Assembly (NCBI GenBank): GCA_041743835.1
Contig: JBGTLW010000382.1
Location: 1-17,481 of the forward strand
Direction of reading: 5' to 3'
Source: JBGTLW01 sp041743835
GTDB lineage: Bacteria; Planctomycetota; Phycisphaerae; Phycisphaerales; Phycisphaeraceae
DNA: 17,481 nucleotides
Shown here: in pieces, positions 1 to 6,209 of the stretch
How positions within the stretch are numbered: position 1 is the stretch's first letter
How the letters are laid out: every line of letters begins with the position of its first letter
The notes under the pieces: model-generated
The model's input: only the letters and a program-made list of their open reading frames with translations
What the model was told of the DNA's origin: nothing
Database searches by the model: none
Position numbers and translations under genes: made by a program

Positions 1-43
1 CGCGTGGCCATCTGCACATTCGTCATATCGTCGTGATTGAAAA

Positions 44-74
44 GGCCGGCCGCCCCAGAACAGGACGGCCGGCC
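44..74 (-). terminator. Rho-independent terminator of the first PEP-CTERM gene
   Basis: GGCCGGCCG at 44-52 pairs with CGGCCGGCC at 66-74. An inner CCC/GGA extension carries one mismatch. Read on the minus strand, the stem is followed by TTTTC (complement of 39-43), as expected for an intrinsic terminator about 60 bases past the minus-strand stop at 135. A near-identical hairpin ends the second PEP-CTERM gene at 2471-2501. Confidence 0.75.
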
Positions 75-134
75 GAAGGAGGATCATGTGAACTTGCCAT
101 CGAGTCGAGCCCAAAGTGGGTCAAGGTAAGCCGC

Positions 135-1031
135 TTACACCCGCCGCCGCCGACCGCCGAGCATGCACAGGCCACCGAGGCCGAGCAATGCGAGGGACGC
201 GGGTTCGGGGATGGGCGCGGTCTCGATGATCAGGCCGTTGAGATACACACCCTCCTGCCCCGCAGCCATGCCGCCTTGAAAAGTCAATTCATACTTGTCT
301 GTGGTTCCGTTAAAGACGGATTGAAAACTGGTGCCCAGGCGACCCACCTCATACTTCACGCTCGGGGAGGCGGCGCTTTCGTTGGAGTCTAAGATCGTGT
401 CGGTGCCGACCAGTTGCTTCTTCGAGGCATTGAGCGTGAGGGTGGTTCCGCCGGTGAACGCGTTGCTGGCAAAGGTTCCGCCGACATTAAAGAGGCCCGT
501 GGCGTTGGTCGAGTTGTTGTGATCGTAGGAGGACATGACCCAGAAGGAGTAGATGAGCTGGGTGTCCGAGGAGAAGGTGAAGGACATCAGGCCGTCCCTT
601 CCGGAAGTGTTGTCTGCCGAGTAAGTGCCGACCACGGACCACGGGAAGTATTTACCGTCGGCGGTGTAGGTGACGCCGCTGGCGGTGTCCCTGGCTACGG
701 CTGCGGCGGTCCATGTCGAGAGGCCGTCGGCCGCAGCTCCGGCCGCGCCCGTCCCGTTCTCGCCGCGCCCGTTGTTTTGATACCCCGATACGCTGACCCA
801 GGTCAGGGAGATGTCGGTGTCCGCGTTCGTGTTGTCTTTGAGGTTGGCCACGTTGCCTGCGGCGGTGCTCTGACCGTCCAGCGCGGTCCAGTATCCCGAA
901 CTCCCGATCTGACCCACGGATACCCCGTTATTGTCTGTAAAGTTGATTTGCACGATGGACGCCTGAGCCGATACGGCGGCTACGGTCAGGGCGGCGGCGG
1001 TCAGGATCGAGAGCGAATGTTGAATCTGCAT
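135..1031 (-). CDS. PEP-CTERM sorting-domain protein, first copy
   Basis: A 298-residue exported protein. Residues 1-24 form a signal peptide with a likely cut after the QA of VSAQA. The middle is rich in Gly, Ser, Thr and Asn and looks like a beta-rich extracellular domain that I cannot assign to a family. The C-terminus has the PEP-CTERM pattern: IPEPASLALLGLGG, a hydrophobic segment, then GGRRRRV. In this class, exosortase cleaves near the PEP motif and the protein goes to the cell surface or extracellular matrix; no exosortase gene lies in the window. The ATG is supported by an AGGAGG eight bases upstream (complement of 1040-1045). It is transcribed away from the regulator at 1164, sharing about 130 bases of upstream DNA, which suggests regulation by that protein. 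The ligand and role are unknown. Confidence 0.9.
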   Translation of the reverse strand: MQIQHSLSILTAAALTVAAVSAQASIVQINFTDNNGVSVGQIGSSGYWTALDGQSTAAGNVANLKDNTNADTDISLTWVSVSGYQNNGRGENGTGAAGAAADGLSTWTAAAVARDTASGVTYTADGKYFPWSVVGTYSADNTSGRDGLMSFTFSSDTQLIYSFWVMSSYDHNNSTNATGLFNVGGTFASNAFTGGTTLTLNASKKQLVGTDTILDSNESAASPSVKYEVGRLGTSFQSVFNGTTDKYELTFQGGMAAGQEGVYLNGLIIETAPIPEPASLALLGLGGLCMLGGRRRRV

Positions 1032-1163
1032 GAGTTGGGCCTCCTATGGAGAATGGGGAAGGAAACGGGGCACTTTACTGGTACCAAGCGTACCCCATGA
1101 TTTCTAGAAGCTACCCGTTTTTGCGCAGAACTTTTGTGTTTACGCGACATAACACGATAAACT
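1032..1163. promoter_or_regulatory. Divergent promoter region, first module
   Basis: The 132 bases between the PEP-CTERM gene and its divergent regulator are less GC-rich than the flanks. They contain an inverted repeat GGTAC-N5-GTACC at 1080-1094 and the sequence TTTTGCGCA at 1119-1127. The latter recurs in the equivalent region of the second module at 3523-3531. A weak -10-like CATAAC lies at 1148-1153. Operator function is inferred from position and partial conservation only. Confidence 0.45.
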
Positions 1164-2372
1164 GTGGTGATGTGCCCACCGCCCCGGATGCAAACCACAA
1201 GCAACGCGTCTTGGCCACGGGTAGGCGTTCGTGTCGCGTTTACCATGCCGGCGGGCCATCAGGAATTGGCCGGGGTTGCGCGGTATGCCGGTATCCACGG
1301 GCCTTGGACGCTGCATACCCACCCCCGCGGCGGGTTCGCCAGCCTCAACAGCGACCAACCGTTTGATGGCGACGGCATGATTGTCCACGCCGCGCAACAA
1401 AACCTCGCCGAACTGCAGAACCTGTCATACCCCGTCGTCAACCTCGGGGCACTGGTCGCCGATACCGGCATGCCCACCGTCATCCCCGACAGCCTCGCCA
1501 TCGGCCGGCTCGCGGCCGAGCACCTGATCGAGCGCGGCTTCACGCAACTGGGCTTCTGCGGGTTCGAGGGCCACGGGTATTCCGACCAGCGGCAGCGGGG
1601 TGTGGCCGACTTCGCCCAGCGTCGTGGGGCCACGTTGCACCTCTACGACCAAACCGAGCGCAAGCTGCCCGACCAGGGCTCGACCGCGTTCTTCGAGACC
1701 GAACAAGCCAACATGATCGCCTGGCTGCGCGAGCTTCCCAAGCCCGTCGGCGTGGTGTGCGCCAACGACATGCGCAGCCGCCAGCTCTTGGCCGCGGCTC
1801 AGCGGGCGGGCCTCGCGGTGCCCGAGCGGGTCGCCATCATCGGCGCGGACAACGATGAACTGCTATGCGAGACCGCCATGCCTCCGCTGTCGAGCGTGGC
1901 GATCGATTTCGAGCGGCTGGGTTATGAGGCCGCGGCCCTGCTGCACCAGCTCATGAGGGGCGAGCCGCCGCCCAAGCGCCCCCGCCTGCTGGCACCCTCG
2001 GGTGTCATCGAGCGGCAATCGACCGACATCCTCGCGATCCGCGACCCGGATTTAGCTCAGGCGCTGCGGTTTATCCGTGAGAACGCGTCGGATGACGAGC
2101 TGACGGTGGAGGGGGTGCTCGAAGCGGTGCCGGTGAGTCGCCGGTCGCTGGAGCGTCGGTTCAAGGAGGTCCTCGGCCGGACACCGCATGAAGAACTCAC
2201 CCGCATCCGCGTTGAGCACGCCAAGCGGTTGCTGGCGCAAAGCGATCTGTCGATGCCCCACGTCGCTGCGAGGTCGGGTTTCACGAGTGCCGAGCGTTTG
2301 TCGGTGGTGTTCCGCCGAACGACAGGGCTAACCCCGACCGCGTACCGCCAACAGCAGCGCCCGGAGCGTTGA
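1164..2372 (+). CDS. XylR/AraC-type transcriptional regulator, first copy
   Basis: A 402-residue regulator. Residues about 20-285 form a periplasmic-binding-protein-like (LacI/XylR type) sensor. Family-typical stretches include VRVAFTMPAGHQELAGVARYA at the start, RLAAEHLIERGF near 115-126 and IIGADNDELLCE near 225-236, which resembles the sugar-contacting GVDNDELLCE of xylose regulators, followed by PPLSSV. Residues about 297-397 form an AraC-type double helix-turn-helix domain (SRRSLERRF, then HVAARSGFTSAERLSVVFRR). It probably binds DNA in response to a sugar. The annotated start is GTG; ATG at 1170 or 1188 in the same frame are alternatives, and none has a clear Shine-Dalgarno site, so the true start is uncertain. 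It lies divergent to the PEP-CTERM gene at 135-1031, its likely target. The inducer is unknown. Confidence 0.9.
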   Translation: MVMCPPPRMQTTSNASWPRVGVRVAFTMPAGHQELAGVARYAGIHGPWTLHTHPRGGFASLNSDQPFDGDGMIVHAAQQNLAELQNLSYPVVNLGALVADTGMPTVIPDSLAIGRLAAEHLIERGFTQLGFCGFEGHGYSDQRQRGVADFAQRRGATLHLYDQTERKLPDQGSTAFFETEQANMIAWLRELPKPVGVVCANDMRSRQLLAAAQRAGLAVPERVAIIGADNDELLCETAMPPLSSVAIDFERLGYEAAALLHQLMRGEPPPKRPRLLAPSGVIERQSTDILAIRDPDLAQALRFIRENASDDELTVEGVLEAVPVSRRSLERRFKEVLGRTPHEELTRIRVEHAKRLLAQSDLSMPHVAARSGFTSAERLSVVFRRTTGLTPTAYRQQQRPER

Positions 2373-2399
2373 GCGGTCGGATTGCGCGCGTGTCGTTGG

Positions 2400-2437
2400 G
2401 ATGGCGCACCAAAGCCGAGGGATCGCCATCCCTCGGC
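2400..2437. terminator. Hairpin after the first regulator, with repeated flank
   Basis: GCCGAGGGAT at 2414-2423 pairs with ATCCCTCGGC at 2428-2437 across a four-base loop. No T-run follows on the plus strand; on the minus strand the stem is followed by TTTGG, so termination may be weak in both directions. The left arm and the bases before it (2400-2423) are identical to 4775-4798 after the second regulator, so this may be a dispersed intergenic hairpin. Confidence 0.6.
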
Positions 2438-2470
2438 CTCCCCGCGTGCCACTACAGGCCAGAACAAAAA

Positions 2471-2501
2471 GGCCGGCCGTCCCAATACAGGACGGCCGGC
2501 C
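2471..2501 (-). terminator. Rho-independent terminator of the second PEP-CTERM gene
   Basis: A perfect 12-base stem: GGCCGGCCGTCC at 2471-2482 and GGACGGCCGGCC at 2490-2501, with loop CAATACA. On the minus strand a run of five T (complement of 2466-2470) follows the stem. It lies about 65 bases past the stop codon at 2566. It is almost identical to the hairpin at 44-74, and both are flanked on the plus-strand right side by AAGGAGGATCA. Confidence 0.85.
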
Positions 2502-2565
2502 AAGGAGGATCAGTGATTGCAACCTGTCACGACCGCCGGAGAGTTCCGCTGACGCGTGGCGTTGC

Positions 2566-3402
2566 TTACGCCCGCCGCGACCGCCCGCCGAGCACGCACA
2601 GGGCACCTAAGCCAAGCAGCGCGAGGGACGCGGGTTCGGGGATGAAAATTTCGTTGAAGTCGTTTGCAAAGTTAATTTCATCCACGCGGGGTATGACACC
2701 AGTGCTGGCACTGCCACCGCCCATAACCACACCGGTGTAGTTGAGACCATCGCGCCCGAATTTTGACGTGGTACCGGTGGACCAGTCGGCCGTAACACTA
2801 AGGTTGAATACATCCGCTGGATCGAACCAGAAATCGAGCACACTGTCCACGGGTCCATTCGCATCCAGTGTGGATCCCACCGTGCCACGCATCAACATCA
2901 GATGGGTGACGCCTGCGGTGGCGAACTTACCGGTATCATTTGTCGTGGCACCACCCCCGAAGATCGAACCAATCGCGTTGACCTTGCCATCGCTACCGAT
3001 AGAGAAACCGACTGTGTTAACACTGTTTTGATTAGTAAATTGCAGCAAAGCGGTAGAGCCCGTGCCGCCCCATTGCATAAGTACAGCCATCCAGTAGGTG
3101 GACCCGGCAGTAAACCCAGGATTCACAGCAATGGTGTCTGTTGAATTGTTGCTTCCCCCACTGAAAATGTAGGCATAGTTCCCACCTGCGGTGGTGAGAT
3201 CGTCGTGACTGAGTCCCGTGGCCTCATAAGTGTGTCGGATCGAGGTGTTGGGGAAATCTGCCTGGGCGGCGGCATTGTCCTTCCATAACCCTGTGGTGTC
3301 TCCGTAATCCAAGCTGTTTTGATAGACGACCGTGGCGTCGGCTGAGCCGAACCCGAGGGTGACCGCGGTTAGGGTGAGGGTGGTCAGCAGAGTCGTTCGC
3401 AT
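2566..3402 (-). CDS. PEP-CTERM sorting-domain protein, second copy
   Basis: A 278-residue exported protein. Residues 1-23 form a signal peptide with a likely cut after SADA. The mature part is beta-rich; short stretches such as HLMLMRG and VLDFWFDP recall concanavalin-like folds seen in planctomycete PEP-CTERM proteins, but I would not assign a family. The C-terminus is FIPEPASLALLGLGALCVLGG followed by RSRRA, an exosortase sorting signal. AGGAGG six bases upstream of the ATG (complement of 3409-3414) supports the start. The last 80 or so coding bases are close to those of the first PEP-CTERM gene, but the mature domains are not obviously alike. The divergent regulator at 3613 is its likely controller. 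Confidence 0.9.
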   Translation of the reverse strand: MRTTLLTTLTLTAVTLGFGSADATVVYQNSLDYGDTTGLWKDNAAAQADFPNTSIRHTYEATGLSHDDLTTAGGNYAYIFSGGSNNSTDTIAVNPGFTAGSTYWMAVLMQWGGTGSTALLQFTNQNSVNTVGFSIGSDGKVNAIGSIFGGGATTNDTGKFATAGVTHLMLMRGTVGSTLDANGPVDSVLDFWFDPADVFNLSVTADWSTGTTSKFGRDGLNYTGVVMGGGSASTGVIPRVDEINFANDFNEIFIPEPASLALLGLGALCVLGGRSRRA

Positions 3403-3612
3403 GTGAAGCCTCCTTTAAAGGTTTGCAGAGAAACCGGGTACCGCATCCACCGCGGGGCCAACACTGGCGCGAGCGGTGATACAACCTGAGTATGCACCAC
3501 GTCCCCCTCCAGTGATAGACTATTTTGCGCATATCATTTAAACATATGCGTATTTGTGGCCGATGCCGTGGTGGATCAGGTACCGTCGAGGTGCCGAGAC
3601 TGGGAGCTAGAG
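3403..3612. promoter_or_regulatory. Divergent promoter region, second module
   Basis: These 210 bases separate the second PEP-CTERM gene and regulator. CGCATAT at 3528-3534 and ATATGCG at 3544-3550 form a perfect inverted repeat with a nine-base AT-rich spacer. A -10-like TATCAT at 3532-3537 overlaps it. TTTTGCGCA at 3523-3531 is shared with the first module (1119-1127). No good -35 element is visible, which fits a promoter that depends on an activator, but this is inference. Confidence 0.5.
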
Positions 3613-4752
3613 ATGACAAGCACGCTGACGCGGGTGCTGGTGGTGGGGGACTCCTCAGCCTACATGAGCAGGGTGCGCGTGGGGATCATGCGGTATGCGC
3701 GTACGGCCGGGCCCTGGCTTGTCCATAATGCCACCAACCCCGAGTCCGCAGAGACGGTACGGAGTTGGCGGCCAGCGGGAGCGATTGTGAGCTGGCACGG
3801 GCCGGCCTGGGCGGAAGTGCTCCGTGCGGTGTCCGGGCCAAAGGTGACCGTCACCGCTGCACGCATGGCTGGGGTCCCCGCAGTCCGGCCGGACAACCGC
3901 GCGGTGGGCCGGCTTCAGGCTGAGCATCTGATCGGCTGCGGGTTCCGCGAGCTGGTTTACATGCGGGCGTCTGGAGACGCGGCACAACTGCGGATGGCGG
4001 GGTTTGTGGCGGTTGCGACCGAGCGCGGCCTGGACTGCAACGTCCAGACCCCGTTCGACGCGGGCTGGCCCCCCGAGTGGGAGCGGATGGATGGCATGAT
4101 GGGGCAATGGCTGGCGGCGATGCGGCACCCGGCTGGCCTCGCGTGTCACGACGACGGCCGGGCACGCATCGTGGCTGAGGCGGCTCTCAATGCCGGGGTC
4201 CGCATCCCCGAACAGGTCGCGCTCATCGGCTGCAACGATGACACGGACGCCTGCGAGATGTGCCACCCGCCGCTAAGCAGCGTGGACCTGAACCTCGAGC
4301 GCGTCGGCTACGAGGCGGCCCGGCACCTGGACCTCCAACTCCAAGGCCAACCCCTGCCCACCGACGACCTGCTCATCGAACCTGCCGGCGTGGTGACCCG
4401 TGGTTCAACCGACACCATCGCCCTCAACGACCCGGACCTGGTGCGGGCCGTCCGCTTCGTCCGCGACCACGCCGACCAGCCCACGTCCGTGGAGCAGGTG
4501 CTCGACCACATCAGCATCTCCCGCCGATCCCTCGAAAAGAAGTTCCGCCAGTCCTTCGGCCACACCCCGCTCAAGTTCATCCAGAAGACCCACCTTGAGC
4601 GCGCCCGTGAGTTGCTGAGGCTCACGGACATGCAGATGCCCAGCGTGGCGCGGGCCTCGGGCTACACCTCAGCCGCGGCCATGAGCGTCATGTTCCGCAA
4701 GCACACCGGCGAAGCGCCGACCAGCTACCGTGCCCGCTTTCGGAATCGCTGA
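3613..4752 (+). CDS. XylR/AraC-type transcriptional regulator, second copy
   Basis: A 379-residue regulator from the preferred ATG at 3613, which has GGAG seven bases upstream. The frame stays open to a GTG at 3556, but that start would add 19 uncharacteristic residues and place the coding region against the inverted repeat at 3528-3550. The N-terminal part is a XylR/LacI-type sensor (VGIMRYARTAGPW, LQAEHLIGCGFRELV, ALIGCNDD, PPLSSVDLNLERVGYEA). Residues about 275-375 are an AraC-type DNA-binding domain (SISRRSLEKKFRQSFG, VARASGYTSAAAMSVMFRK). It is a diverged relative of the regulator at 1164. The sensor motif GADNDELLCE of that protein is GCNDDTDACE here, so the ligand probably differs. It is likely to control the divergent PEP-CTERM gene at 2566-3402. 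Confidence 0.9.
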   Translation: MTSTLTRVLVVGDSSAYMSRVRVGIMRYARTAGPWLVHNATNPESAETVRSWRPAGAIVSWHGPAWAEVLRAVSGPKVTVTAARMAGVPAVRPDNRAVGRLQAEHLIGCGFRELVYMRASGDAAQLRMAGFVAVATERGLDCNVQTPFDAGWPPEWERMDGMMGQWLAAMRHPAGLACHDDGRARIVAEAALNAGVRIPEQVALIGCNDDTDACEMCHPPLSSVDLNLERVGYEAARHLDLQLQGQPLPTDDLLIEPAGVVTRGSTDTIALNDPDLVRAVRFVRDHADQPTSVEQVLDHISISRRSLEKKFRQSFGHTPLKFIQKTHLERARELLRLTDMQMPSVARASGYTSAAAMSVMFRKHTGEAPTSYRARFRNR

Positions 4753-4774
4753 CGCGCATGCGGTAGTGGCGTGA

Positions 4775-4815
4775 GATGGCGCACCAAAGCCGAGGGATTG
4801 CAATCCCTCGGCTTT
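4775..4815. terminator. Long perfect palindrome after the second regulator
   Basis: Bases 4786-4800 and 4801-4815 are perfect inverted complements (AAAGCCGAGGGATTG and its complement), giving a strong hairpin with TTT on each 3' side, so it could terminate transcription in both directions. The preceding bases 4775-4785 continue the 24-base identity with 2400-2423. It separates the regulator from the ABC transporter genes. Confidence 0.7.
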
Positions 4816-4879
4816 AACGCGGTGACGTTAGGTTGACAACACCTTACCCCCCCTTGGAACCCTCCTGTCGCACATGGCG

Positions 4880-4885
4880 TAGAAT
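4880..4885 (+). promoter_or_regulatory. Candidate -10 element for a leaderless ABC ATPase transcript
   Basis: TAGAAT ends six bases before the ATG at 4892, the spacing expected when transcription starts at or next to the start codon. There is no Shine-Dalgarno-like sequence upstream of this ATG. No -35 at normal spacing is convincing: TTGGAA at 4854 is 20 bases upstream and TTGACA at 4833 is much too far. Confidence 0.35.
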
Positions 4886-4891
4886 CTAATC

Positions 4892-6124
4892 ATGGCACGA
4901 AACCCCCTCGATGAAGCGACGGCGGCCTACACCCAGGAGGCGTCCCAGAGCACCGACCTTGTGGTCAAGTGTGCCGGGCTGACCAAGGTGTTCCGCGACT
5001 TCTGGATGCGAAACCGCGTCAAGGCGGTGGACAACATCGACATGGACATCCGACGCGGCGAGGTGTTCGGCCTGCTGGGGCCCAACGGCTCGGGCAAGAG
5101 CACCACCATCAAGATGATCCTCGGCCTGCTCCACCCCACCGCCGGCCGCATCGCGGTGTTCGGCAAGCACCCCCGCGATGTGGGCAACAAGAGCCTCATC
5201 GGATACCTCCCCGAAGAAAGCTACCTCTACCCGTTCTTGAACGCCCGCGAGACGCTGGAGTACTACGGCCGACTCTTCCACCAGAGCGGCCAGGTCCGGC
5301 GCAAGCGCATCGACATGCTGCTGGAGATGGTCGGGCTCGACCGCGTGGCCCGGCGGCCGGTGGGCGAGTACTCCAAGGGGATGCAGCGACGCATCGGCAT
5401 CGCGCAGGCGCTCATCAACGACCCGCAGCTCTTGATCCTCGATGAGCCGACCACGGGGCTGGACCCCATCGGGTCGCGGCAGATCAAAGACCTGATCGTC
5501 GAGCTTAAACGCCGGGGCAAGACCATCCTGCTGTGCTCGCACCTCTTGGCTGATGTCGAGGATGTCACCGACCGCGTGGCGATCATGTACGGCGGGAAGG
5601 TCCGGCGGGCGGGGGACATCGACGAGCTGTTGGTCGAGCACGGCCAGGCGACCATCACGCTCCCAGCCTTCGACGAGTCGGACCGCCTGCGGATCATGGA
5701 TGCGCTGGACAAGGCGGGGCTGCACGAGGCGCGGATTGACCGGCCACGGCAGAAGCTGGAGCAGTTCTTCCTCGATATCGTGGCCGAGGCCCAGGCCCAA
5801 GGCTTGGCGACCTCCGGCGCGGGTAACGCGGGGCGGATCGCGGAGTTTCTGCGCACCGATGAGACGCAAGAAGTGCAGGGCGAGGACCTCATCCGGGAGC
5901 TGGCTTCCAAGCCCGTGGTGGAAGAAGCCAAGCGTCCGCAGCAGCCCGCGCGTCCCGCAGCGCCGCAGCCCGACGCGGGCCTGATCGATCAGTTGACTGG
6001 CAATGCGCCCCCCAGCCCGCCCGCGCAGAGGCCGCAGGAAAAGGGCAAGGCCCCCGCCCGGCCGAACCAGCCCAAGCCCGCGTCCGACGAGGACCGCTCC
6101 GTGATCGACAGCCTGCTGGGCTGA
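4892..6124 (+). CDS. ABC transporter ATP-binding protein (ABC-2 exporter type) with proline-rich tail
   Basis: A 410-residue ATPase expected to power the permease encoded next at 6210. The nucleotide-binding domain covers about residues 22-250: Walker A GPNGSGKST at 63-71, a Q-loop region reading YLPEES at 105-110 (Glu in place of Gln, as in many NatA/GldA-like ATPases), signature YSKGM at 160-164, Walker B LLILDE at 180-185, D-loop GLDP and H-loop His217. Residues 250-340 form a typical accessory C-terminal domain. Residues 341-410 are a Pro/Ala/Lys-rich, probably disordered tail with two similar motifs, GLIDQLTG at 363-370 and SVIDSLLG at the very end. The substrate is unknown. The ATG has no Shine-Dalgarno site and may be translated leaderless. 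Confidence 0.92.
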   Translation: MARNPLDEATAAYTQEASQSTDLVVKCAGLTKVFRDFWMRNRVKAVDNIDMDIRRGEVFGLLGPNGSGKSTTIKMILGLLHPTAGRIAVFGKHPRDVGNKSLIGYLPEESYLYPFLNARETLEYYGRLFHQSGQVRRKRIDMLLEMVGLDRVARRPVGEYSKGMQRRIGIAQALINDPQLLILDEPTTGLDPIGSRQIKDLIVELKRRGKTILLCSHLLADVEDVTDRVAIMYGGKVRRAGDIDELLVEHGQATITLPAFDESDRLRIMDALDKAGLHEARIDRPRQKLEQFFLDIVAEAQAQGLATSGAGNAGRIAEFLRTDETQEVQGEDLIRELASKPVVEEAKRPQQPARPAAPQPDAGLIDQLTGNAPPSPPAQRPQEKGKAPARPNQPKPASDEDRSVIDSLLG

Positions 6125-6186
6125 CCCGGCCGCAGCCCTTGCACGACTCCGCAAATCCTGTGGTGCATCGCCGCCACGCCAGCCGC

Positions 6187-6192
6187 TACGAT
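6187..6192 (+). promoter_or_regulatory. Weak -10-like element upstream of the ABC-2 permease
   Basis: TACGAT lies 17 bases before the ATG at 6210, within the 85-base gap after the ATPase gene. There is no clear -35 and no terminator in the gap, so the two genes may simply be cotranscribed. Confidence 0.2.
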
Positions 6193-6209
6193 CCCCGATC
6201 TTTAGAACC

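Noticed and set aside
33..392. A plus-strand frame of 119 residues beginning in the left terminator
   Set aside because: It reads through a terminator hairpin and the antisense of a PEP-CTERM gene, with no domain and no Shine-Dalgarno site.
4833..4838. TTGACA as a -35 box for the ABC ATPase gene
   Set aside because: No -10-like hexamer lies 16-18 bases downstream, and the TAGAAT near the ATG is 41 bases away.
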